DNA of 64,000 nt from JADGRB01 sp036267635 (GTDB taxonomy: Bacteria; Myxococcota_A; Polyangia; Fen-1088): assembly GCA_036267635.1 (NCBI GenBank), contig DATAVR010000094.1:9425-73424 (forward strand), given 5' to 3'. The translations under genes and the position numbers were made by a program. This document shows, piece after piece, positions 8,208 through 15,376 of this stretch. The notes under the pieces were generated by a model, which made no database searches, was not told the DNA's origin, and was given only the letters and a program-made list of their open reading frames with translations. Every line of letters starts with the position of its first letter. The stretch's first letter is position 1.

Positions 8208-9713
8208 ATGCTCCAGCGGATTGCGCTCGGGCAGGCCCGGTTCAACCTCCCGGGGCTGACCGCCGACGCGCGCGGCGCGGTCATCGGCCGGGAGCTCTGC
8301 GCCCGGTTCGCCGCCGTCGATCGGCTGGTGTCGTTCCTGCGCGTGCTGTCGGCCGAGCAGAGCCTCGACGACCTGCAGCCGGGCCTCCGCATCGTCTACG
8401 CGCGCGGCGGGGCGGGGACCCGCGAAGCGATCGTGCTCATGCCAGCATCCTCGGAGCTGGGGGACGTCGTGGCGCACGCGGCGCGGCTCGCCGGTGGGCA
8501 GCTCTTCACCGGCGCCGGAAAACATCTGGTGCAGTTTCGCGACGCGCGGGCTCCGCTCGGCTACGACGTCGACGCGCTCGGCGACGCGGCCGGGGATCTG
8601 ATCCTCTACGGGGCCGAGCAGACCATCCCCTACCGCATCGAGAGCGAGCTCCCGCTGGCGACGCTTCTCTTGCGGCTGTCGCTGGTGCGGCTGCATGGGC
8701 GCGCGGCGAAAGCGCCCGAGGGGACGATCTACGTGACCGCGCGCCGGGGGCTCGGCACCGTGGTGGCCGGCATTCTCCACCGCGCCAGCGGCTACGCGCC
8801 CGAGGCGGCGGGTGCGCTGCGGGCGGCCGCGGCGCTGTGCGAAAGCGCGGCCGCCAGCGCCTTCTCCCCGGGGACGGCGTTCTGGATCTTTCGCCTCGAA
8901 CGATTGCCGCCGCGGCTCACCAAGCTCCTCTCGACCACGCCCGGCCTCGAGCTCTACTTGCCAGTCACCGACAACGTCGCGGTCGCCGCCGGATTCCGAC
9001 ATCCCATTCACCTCGAGGCCTGCCGGGGGAGCTTCTCGGTCGATCGGCTACACCTCTTCTCGCCGCGCGGCGTGACCGAGGTGGCGCCGCTGCCGACGTT
9101 CGCCGCGATCGAGGATCTGATCCGGATCCGCGGCCTTTCGTCCGAGCTGGTGGAGCGGCGTGAGGCGGTCCCCGCCGGGCGTCCCGATCTGGCCGTCGCG
9201 CTGCGGCTCGAGCCGGGGGGCGAGGCGCGACCGCCGGTGGCGGCGCTGGTCCCCTGGAACCAGGCCGTCTGGTTGCAGCGTCTCGTCTATGCTCTGCCGC
9301 CGACGGCCTTGCGCGCCTATCGCGTCGTGCTGCTCAAGCGCGGCTTGCTGGTCCGCGCGGCCGAGATGCTCGACGGGCTTCCGTTCGGGACGCTCTATCA
9401 GCTCGGCGCGCCCGAGGTGCTGGTTCCGCTGGGGATGCAGATCCGCCCGGCCGCCTCGCCCCTGCTCCTGTCGGAGCGGCTCGGGGCCACCGACGGCGCG
9501 ATGGTGCTGTTCCCCGACCGGCTCTCGCCGCCGGTGCGGATCCTCCGCGAGGCGATCGTCCCCTTTGACCGCCGCCTGCTGGTCGAGATCGAGCCGGCGC
9601 TGGCCAACCTGGAGACGGTCGGGCGCCACGAGCGTGAGCCCGACGAGCCGATCGAGATCGAGAACGAGCCGCTCGGACCGATGCCTCTGTGGGGGCTCGG
9701 GCGCCCGCGCTGA
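8208..9713 (+). CDS. Unrecognised protein, first gene of MoxR-vWA cluster
   Basis: A 501-residue protein that I do not recognise. No signal peptide, membrane segment or nucleotide-binding motif is visible. It begins MLQRIALGQARFNLPGL and mixes predicted strands and helices; the C-terminal end is acidic. It is four bases from the next gene and in the same direction as the RavA-like ATPase and vWA genes. In MoxR-vWA ternary systems known from comparative genomics, the third partner is often a poorly conserved protein of this kind, so a role as adaptor, sensor or effector of the ATPase is the best guess. Coding is supported by strong third-position GC and the tight operon fit. Confidence 0.85.
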   Translation: MLQRIALGQARFNLPGLTADARGAVIGRELCARFAAVDRLVSFLRVLSAEQSLDDLQPGLRIVYARGGAGTREAIVLMPASSELGDVVAHAARLAGGQLFTGAGKHLVQFRDARAPLGYDVDALGDAAGDLILYGAEQTIPYRIESELPLATLLLRLSLVRLHGRAAKAPEGTIYVTARRGLGTVVAGILHRASGYAPEAAGALRAAAALCESAAASAFSPGTAFWIFRLERLPPRLTKLLSTTPGLELYLPVTDNVAVAAGFRHPIHLEACRGSFSVDRLHLFSPRGVTEVAPLPTFAAIEDLIRIRGLSSELVERREAVPAGRPDLAVALRLEPGGEARPPVAALVPWNQAVWLQRLVYALPPTALRAYRVVLLKRGLLVRAAEMLDGLPFGTLYQLGAPEVLVPLGMQIRPAASPLLLSERLGATDGAMVLFPDRLSPPVRILREAIVPFDRRLLVEIEPALANLETVGRHEREPDEPIEIENEPLGPMPLWGLGRPR

Positions 9714-9717
9714 GGCC

Positions 9718-10881
9718 ATGGCGCGTCCATTCGTCACCGAGTTCCTGCTGCCGCTGGTCCGGGGCGGGGCGCTGCGCGTCGGGCGGCCGTTGGGGGCGCG
9801 CGCCGTGGCGCGCGTGCTGGAGCTGGTGGCGCGCGCCGGCCGGGACGCGGCCGACGAGGAGGCCGAACCGATCGCCGCGCTCGGCGCCGGGCGGCGCGCC
9901 GTCGCCGGGCGGCTCTTCCCGGCCGTCGCGGCGCCCCCGCTCGACGAGGTCAGCGTGCGCCTCGGCGCGGCGCTGCACGATCTGCTGGCGCTGGCCCATC
10001 CCGATCTGGCGGGGCCGGGCCTCGGCCGCCGGCAGGAGCAGATCGCGGCGGCGGCGCTGGAGCTGGCGTCGATCGGCCCGCCGCCGTCGGCGCGCGAGGC
10101 GGTGAACCGCCACTCGCTGCTGGCCCGACTGCCGGAGATCGCCCGGGTCGATCGAACGGTGAAGTTCTGGTTGGGGCGGCAGACGTTCGTCGGCCGGACC
10201 CCGCCGGGGCGGATCATGGCGCTGCCGTCGCTGCGGCGGGTCCGGGTCGAGCGGTCGTGTCGCGGCTGGCTGCGCGAGATCGGGATCCCCGCCGTCGGCC
10301 GCCGCGCCTTCCTGGCGCTCAACGTGGCGAGCCCCCTCGGCGAGGCGCTCGATCCGCTGCGCCTCGATCCGCCGCTCGGGTGGGGGCGCGTTCTCCCGGT
10401 GCTGCGGTTCCCCGGCCTCGCCCGTGCGGTCGCCGGCGCCGCCGTCGAGCTCGGCGTCGATCGTGCGGGCGACGCGCTGGCGGGCGCCCTCTACCGCTAC
10501 GCGGGGATGCACGATCCCCCGTTCGGTCTGCCGGCCACGGGCGAGAGCGTCGCCTTCGCGCTCCGGTTCCTGGCGCATCTCGTCTGGCTGGACGTGCTCT
10601 ACGGCGCCGATCCCGACCAGGCCCGGGCCGCGCAGCCGGCCCACAACGGGCCCGAGCTGGGGCTCGAGTTGGCGGTGGTGCTCACCGCGGCGGCCCGCAC
10701 CCGGCCGTCGCTGGTCTGGCCCGACGACGTCCCGCCCGGCAGCGACCTCGGGCGGGCGTTCGGCGCTCGCCTCGCCCTCCTCGACGCGCGGGCGTCGGCC
10801 GCCGGCTCGCCGCGGCTGGCGGCGGCGCTCTCCATCGCCGATTACGCCGCGGCCCCCGTCACCCGACCGCTCGCGCTATGA
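9718..10881 (+). CDS. Unrecognised helical protein, second gene of MoxR-vWA cluster
   Basis: A 387-residue, mostly helical, Ala/Leu/Arg-rich protein without a recognised domain. ATG at 9718 lies four bases after the previous stop, and the next gene begins nine bases after its end. One stretch (DRTVKFWLGRQTFVGRTPPG, about residues 143-162) is less repetitive in composition than the rest and may be a functional core. No signal peptide or clear membrane span is present. Position between the unknown first gene and the AAA+ ATPase suggests that it works in the same complex. Function unknown. Confidence 0.82.
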   Translation: MARPFVTEFLLPLVRGGALRVGRPLGARAVARVLELVARAGRDAADEEAEPIAALGAGRRAVAGRLFPAVAAPPLDEVSVRLGAALHDLLALAHPDLAGPGLGRRQEQIAAAALELASIGPPPSAREAVNRHSLLARLPEIARVDRTVKFWLGRQTFVGRTPPGRIMALPSLRRVRVERSCRGWLREIGIPAVGRRAFLALNVASPLGEALDPLRLDPPLGWGRVLPVLRFPGLARAVAGAAVELGVDRAGDALAGALYRYAGMHDPPFGLPATGESVAFALRFLAHLVWLDVLYGADPDQARAAQPAHNGPELGLELAVVLTAAARTRPSLVWPDDVPPGSDLGRAFGARLALLDARASAAGSPRLAAALSIADYAAAPVTRPLAL

Positions 10882-10890
10882 TGAAAGGCC

Positions 10891-12114
10891 ATGTCGACGT
10901 CGGTCAGTGAGCCCTTCCCCGCGGCCGAGGCCGCGCTCGACGCCGAGGCGTTGCGCATCGGGCACAAGCTGCGCGAGGTAGGGCGGGCCCTCGACGCCCG
11001 CTACCTCGACAAGGGGGAGCTGATTCGCCTCTTGCTGGTCACGCTGGTGGCCGGCGAGCACATGCTGATCGTGGGGCCGCCGGGCACGGCGAAGTCGGCG
11101 CTGGTCCGCCACCTGGCGCGGCTCATCGACGCCCGCTACTTCGAGTACCTGCTGACGCGGTTCTCCGAGCCGAACGAGATCTTCGGCCCCATCGACATCA
11201 AGGCCTTTCGGGAAGGGACCTACCTGCGCCGCGTCGAGGCGATGCTCCCCGACGCCGACATCGTCTTCCTCGACGAGATCTTCAAGTCGAACTCGGCGAT
11301 CCTGAACGCGCTGCTCAGCATCCTCAACGAGCGTCGGTTCTTCACCGGCGCGGCCAGCATCAAGGTGCCGCTCTCCTCGCTCTTCGGCGCCACCAACGAG
11401 GTCCCCAACGACGACGCGCTGGGGGCGGTGTTCGATCGCTTCTTGGTCCGCGCCTCCTCGGAGAACCTGGACAGCTTCCATTTTCACGGCCTCGTCGAGC
11501 GGGGCCTCCGCGGTGAGGTCGAAGCGCTGTCGGCGGAGGCCGAGCCGGCGGTGCGCCCGCTGGTGACGCTGGCGGAGATCCGCACGTTGCAAAAGCGGCT
11601 GGCCCAGCAGCTGCAGTTTCCCGAGGAGTTCCTGGCCCGCTACAAGGCGCTCTGCTTCCAGATTCGGTCGGAAGGGGTGACGCTCTCCGACCGGCGGGTG
11701 GTGAAGCTGCTCAAGCTCTGCGCGGCGAGCGCCCTCCTCGACGGGAGGCCGGTGGTCGACGACGGCGATCTGTTCGTCCTGCGGCACATCTGGAACAGCG
11801 TCGATCAGATCGCGCTCTGTGAGGACATCGTGGCGCCGGTCCTCGAGCGGCACCGCCAGGATCACCCCGAAGCGCGCCCGGCCGGCGCCCGGGCCCGCGA
11901 TCTCGACGGCATCCTGGCCGAGCTGGGGGCCATCCGTGGCCTCCTCCTCGGCGGCGCGCCGCTCTCCGACGTGCAGCTCTTCTCCCAGCTCCGCAACCTG
12001 CAGGAGATTCGCGCCGCTCTCCAGACCATCGGCACCGACACGGCGCAGGCCATGGCCGGCGAGGTCGACAAGCTCCTGGAAGGCGTCTTCGAATCGTCGA
12101 AGTGGACAGGTTGA
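10891..12114 (+). CDS. MoxR-family AAA+ ATPase, RavA-like
   Basis: ATP-driven chaperone-type AAA+ protein, 407 residues. Walker A GPPGTAKS is at 62-69, followed by YLLTRFSEPNEIFGPIDI. Walker B (IVFLDEIF) has its Asp/Glu at 128-129. LLSILNERRFFTG and the sensor-1 FGATNEVP follow, then DRFLVR as arginine-finger region. The TRFSEPNEIFGP and NERRF elements are those of the RavA branch of MoxR proteins, whose partner is a vWA protein (ViaA). A vWA gene lies three genes downstream here. The C-terminal 150 residues are helical and carry no known substrate domain. The next gene starts 13 bases before this one ends. Expected to remodel or load a partner complex using ATP. Confidence 0.93.
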   Translation: MSTSVSEPFPAAEAALDAEALRIGHKLREVGRALDARYLDKGELIRLLLVTLVAGEHMLIVGPPGTAKSALVRHLARLIDARYFEYLLTRFSEPNEIFGPIDIKAFREGTYLRRVEAMLPDADIVFLDEIFKSNSAILNALLSILNERRFFTGAASIKVPLSSLFGATNEVPNDDALGAVFDRFLVRASSENLDSFHFHGLVERGLRGEVEALSAEAEPAVRPLVTLAEIRTLQKRLAQQLQFPEEFLARYKALCFQIRSEGVTLSDRRVVKLLKLCAASALLDGRPVVDDGDLFVLRHIWNSVDQIALCEDIVAPVLERHRQDHPEARPAGARARDLDGILAELGAIRGLLLGGAPLSDVQLFSQLRNLQEIRAALQTIGTDTAQAMAGEVDKLLEGVFESSKWTG

Positions 12115-13409
12115 GGCGCGACCCTGCGAACCCCGGGAGAGGCCCCGCGCCCTCCCGAGACCGAACGCGCGCGGCAGAGCCGAGCTTCGACGACGCGCCG
12201 CGCCCGCCGCGGCAGCGGCGCGCCTTCTCGACGCTGGGCGGACCGGTCGAGGTCGGCGGCGAGGCGAAGGGGGCGAGCATCCTGCGCAAGCTGCTCGACC
12301 TCGACCCGGCGGCGGCGCGCGCGCTCACCCACGGGTTTCACAGCTACGCCGGGCGGATGCACCCGTCGATCGCGCGCGGGGCGATCGAGGCGTTCTCCAA
12401 GCCTGGCGAGACGGTGGTCGATCCGTTTTGCGGCAGCGGAACGGTCCTGGTCGAGGCGATGGCCGCGGGGCGCGCCGCGATCGGCATCGACGCCAGCGCG
12501 CTGGCGGTGGCGATCGCAGGCGTGCGGACGACGCTCCTCGGTGAAGCCGATCGCGCGCGGCTCGTCGCCGAGGCGGCGCGCATCTCCGAGGAGGCCGGCG
12601 AGCGAGCGCGCAAGCGCCGCCGCCCGGTGGTCCCCGCCTGGGCGGGTCAGGAGATCGCGCGCTTTCACGCGCACGTGCTCTACGAGCTGCTGGGCCTGCG
12701 CGAGCTGGTGTTCGCCACCGGCGAGGACGCCGTCGGGCGGGCGCTGCGGCTCTGCCTGTCGTCGATCCTGGTCAAGTTCATGAAGGCCGGCCCCGAGGCG
12801 CCGCGCGACGGCGAGGCCAAGCGGATCGCGCGCGGGATCCCCTCGCGGATGCTCTCCGATCGCGCGGCTGAGCTGGCGCACGGGCTCGCCGCGCTCGAGC
12901 GGCGGACGCCGCCAGGAACGCCGGCACCCAAGCTGCAAGAGGCCGACGCGCGCGAGCTGCCGCTCCCCGCCGGTCGCGCCGCGCTGGTGCTCTCCTCGCC
13001 GCCCTACGCCGGCACCTACGACTACGCCGCCCAGCACGAGACGCGGTTCGTCTGGCTGGGGCTGTCGGCGCGGACGTTTCGCCGCGTGCAGCTCGGCGCG
13101 CGCGCCTCTGCGATAGGCGACACCCGCGCCGACGTCTGGCACGCCGACGCCGCCCGCTTCATCGCGGAGATCGCCCGGGTCCTGCGTCCTGGCGGGCACG
13201 CGTTGCTGGTGGTCGGGGACGGCGTGGTCGGCGGGCACCCCGAGCACGCGCCCGACGGCGTGGCCGCCGCGGGCGCCGCGGTGGGGTTGGAGCCGATCGC
13301 CCGGGCTTCACAGGCCCGGCCCATCCATGACCGGCGGCTGGCGGCGATCTTCGACGGGCGCCCCCGGCGCGAGCACCTGCTGTTGCTTCGCAAGCGCGAT
13401 CGCCACTGA
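12102..13409 (+). CDS. SPPY-type methyltransferase (DNA or RNA)
   Basis: S-adenosylmethionine-dependent methyltransferase, 435 residues. The SAM-binding motif DPFCGSGTVLVEA begins at about residue 106 and the catalytic motif SSPPYAGTYDY is at about 298; IARVLRPGGHALLVVG completes the fold. The FCGSG-then-SPPY order and the SPPY tetrapeptide fit amino-methyltransferases acting on cytosine N4 or adenine N6 in DNA; Trm11-like tRNA methyltransferases share the first motif and cannot be excluded. The first 35 residues are basic and Pro/Arg-rich. GTG at 12102 overlaps the ATPase gene by 13 bases, so it is translated together with the MoxR protein. No restriction enzyme lies nearby. Its insertion inside a MoxR-vWA operon is unusual. 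Confidence 0.85.
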   Translation: MDRLRRDPANPGRGPAPSRDRTRAAEPSFDDAPRPPRQRRAFSTLGGPVEVGGEAKGASILRKLLDLDPAAARALTHGFHSYAGRMHPSIARGAIEAFSKPGETVVDPFCGSGTVLVEAMAAGRAAIGIDASALAVAIAGVRTTLLGEADRARLVAEAARISEEAGERARKRRRPVVPAWAGQEIARFHAHVLYELLGLRELVFATGEDAVGRALRLCLSSILVKFMKAGPEAPRDGEAKRIARGIPSRMLSDRAAELAHGLAALERRTPPGTPAPKLQEADARELPLPAGRAALVLSSPPYAGTYDYAAQHETRFVWLGLSARTFRRVQLGARASAIGDTRADVWHADAARFIAEIARVLRPGGHALLVVGDGVVGGHPEHAPDGVAAAGAAVGLEPIARASQARPIHDRRLAAIFDGRPRREHLLLLRKRDRH

Positions 13410-13461
13410 CACCGTTGACCTCGTCGATCCCCGCTCCACCTTTTACCTAGAGGGGGCCGCG

Positions 13462-13965
13462 ATGAAAAACCTCCAGGTTCAAGAAGAGCTCAGGCGTGGG
13501 GGCCGCGCGGCTCTGCTGGGGCTGATGGCGACCGCGGCGATGACGCTGCTCATGGTGGTCTGCATCGTGCCGGGCGTGTCGGCCGCCTTCCGTCCGTTTC
13601 CGGTCGAGCTGACCCACCGCGCTTTCCCGTCGCTGCACCTTCTGCCGCTGACGCTGGTGACGCTGCTGCTGCACTTCGGCTATGGCGCCGCGGCGGGCGC
13701 GCTCTTCGCCTTCCTCGCGCGGCCGATGAGCATCGGGCGTGGCTTGGTCTTCGGCCTCGGCCTCTGGGTCGTCATGGAGGTCTCGTTCGTCCCCTTGGGC
13801 TACGGCTGGCTCGAGTTCGGCCTGGGGCAAGGGCATCCCTGGCCGGCGCTCTTCACGCTGGTGCTGCACCTCTGTTACGGCGGCACGCTGGGCTGGTTGG
13901 GGGCGCGCGAAGATCAGTGGCACCAGGCCAGGTTCGACGAGGCCGACCGGCTCCGTGTAGCCTAA
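13462..13965 (+). CDS. Small multi-pass membrane protein
   Basis: A 167-residue integral membrane protein with about four hydrophobic segments (around ALLGLMATAAMTLLMVV, LPLTLVTLLLHFGYGAAAGA, GLVFGLGLWVVMEVSFVPLG and ALFTLVLHLCYGGTLGWLG). ATG at 13462 is preceded by a purine-rich AGAGGGGG site. It sits 52 bases after the methyltransferase gene and four bases before the vWA gene. Its place between ATPase and vWA genes suggests a membrane anchor or pore for the system, but an unrelated protein carried in the operon is possible. I do not recognise the family. Confidence 0.78.
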   Translation: MKNLQVQEELRRGGRAALLGLMATAAMTLLMVVCIVPGVSAAFRPFPVELTHRAFPSLHLLPLTLVTLLLHFGYGAAAGALFAFLARPMSIGRGLVFGLGLWVVMEVSFVPLGYGWLEFGLGQGHPWPALFTLVLHLCYGGTLGWLGAREDQWHQARFDEADRLRVA

Positions 13966-13969
13966 AGGG

Positions 13970-15376
13970 GTGGCGGACGAGACCGAAGCGGGCGACCGCG
14001 AGCTGCGGCGCCAGCTGGCGACACTGGCCTATTCGCAGCTCCTGCCGCCAATTCCCGCGGACGCCATCACCGCGGCGGGCTGGTGGAACCTGCTCGGCCG
14101 GCTCGGTTTTCGAATCCCCTTGGTGGTGGTCCACGACTTCGGGCTCGTTCTCTCGGGAGGCCGGCTGGGCGCCGCGCGCCAGATCCGGCACGACGGCGTC
14201 GTCCGTGACACGCCGGGCGCGCCACAGCTCGCCCGCTACCAGGCGCTCTTGGCCCGGGTGGCCGGGGCCGACGCCATCGGCGAGCTGGCGGCGGCGCCGC
14301 TCAAGGACGAGATGCTGGCGGTCGTGCTGGCGCGGCTGCTCGGCGACGTCTACCTGCGCTGGGTGTCGCGGGGCCTGACCCCTTACGAGCTGCCGACCGC
14401 CTCGGCGATCTATGAGCTCGATCGCGAGGCGCTGGCCCGGGCGCACGATCCTTCCTGGGCGCTGGGGTTCATCCAGCGCCTGCTGGAGAACGAGCGCGGG
14501 GTGCTGGCGCGGCTCGATCAGATCGAGGCCGGATCGCTGCGGCTCCTGGGCCTCTTCTCCGCGGAGGGCGGCGCCGCCGACCTGACCGATCTCTACCGGC
14601 TGGTCGGCACGGCGGGTGCCACCGACGTGGTCGACTTTTCGCTGCAGCTCCTGCCGTCGTTGCTGGAGACCAAGCGGCGCCCGGCGGCGCAGCGTTTCTC
14701 CGTCGACGGTTACGTCTCGGTCGAGCGGCGCGGCAACGTCGATTCGCTCCTCCCCAGCGAGCTGGCGCACGACGACGACGTGTTCGAGCAGAAGACGCTC
14801 TCGGACGATCTGCTCTTCTACGGCCACGAGCGGCAGAGCGAGCGGTCGCGGCGCCTCCACTACCTGCTCGTCGACGCGAGCGCCTCGATGCGCGGTGCGC
14901 GCGAGATCTTCGCGCGCGGCCTGGCGCTGGCGCTGGCCAAGAAGCTCTCGCTGCAGGGGGGCGATGTCTGGCTGCGGTTCTTCGACAGCCGCCTCTATCC
15001 GCGGCTCGATCTGGGGCGGGCGGCGCGGCGCGACCTGCCGCGCCTCTTGGCCTTTCGATCCGAGCGCGGGCGCAACACGGCGCGCGTGTTTGCCGACCTG
15101 GCGGTCGAGGTGACCCATCTGACGCGCGACGAGGGGCGCGACGTGGCGGTCACCTTCATCACCCACGGCGCCTGCCACATCCCGCTGCCGACGGTCGACA
15201 CGCTGGCGGCCCACGCGCACCTCTACGGGATCTTCGTGCTGCCGTCGCGCCCGCTCGATCTCGACTATCTGCCGCGGCTGCACAAGAGCCAGGTGGTGAC
15301 CGCCGCGTCGCTGGCCCGGAGCGCCGACAAGCGGCGGCGCGCGCTGGAGATCGTCGACGACGCGGCGGGGGCCTGA
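13970..15376 (+). CDS. vWA-domain protein, partner of RavA-like ATPase
   Basis: A 468-residue protein with a helical N-terminal two-thirds and a von Willebrand factor A domain from about residue 295. The metal-binding site begins LLVDASASMRG near residue 301, giving the required DxSxS. At the position where most vWA domains have TDG the sequence is ITHGACH, so the last acidic MIDAS ligand is replaced by His; metal binding may be altered. The layout, helices then C-terminal vWA, is that of ViaA-like partners of RavA ATPases. GTG at 13970 starts four bases after the previous gene; its stop overlaps the next ATG (TGATG). Cytosolic; likely an adaptor that presents substrates to the ATPase. Confidence 0.9.
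   Translation: MADETEAGDRELRRQLATLAYSQLLPPIPADAITAAGWWNLLGRLGFRIPLVVVHDFGLVLSGGRLGAARQIRHDGVVRDTPGAPQLARYQALLARVAGADAIGELAAAPLKDEMLAVVLARLLGDVYLRWVSRGLTPYELPTASAIYELDREALARAHDPSWALGFIQRLLENERGVLARLDQIEAGSLRLLGLFSAEGGAADLTDLYRLVGTAGATDVVDFSLQLLPSLLETKRRPAAQRFSVDGYVSVERRGNVDSLLPSELAHDDDVFEQKTLSDDLLFYGHERQSERSRRLHYLLVDASASMRGAREIFARGLALALAKKLSLQGGDVWLRFFDSRLYPRLDLGRAARRDLPRLLAFRSERGRNTARVFADLAVEVTHLTRDEGRDVAVTFITHGACHIPLPTVDTLAAHAHLYGIFVLPSRPLDLDYLPRLHKSQVVTAASLARSADKRRRALEIVDDAAGA

Noticed and set aside
5628..9011. One minus-strand frame open over 1127 codons
   Set aside because: Only 5628-6914 is the real kinase. The rest reads through the FHA gene in another frame and through a plus-strand gene as Arg/Pro-rich nonsense.
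13411..13449. TTGACC at 13415 as promoter for the membrane and vWA genes
   Set aside because: No acceptable -10 hexamer occurs at 16-18 bases; the nearest candidates are 20 or more bases away. An internal promoter remains possible but unsupported.
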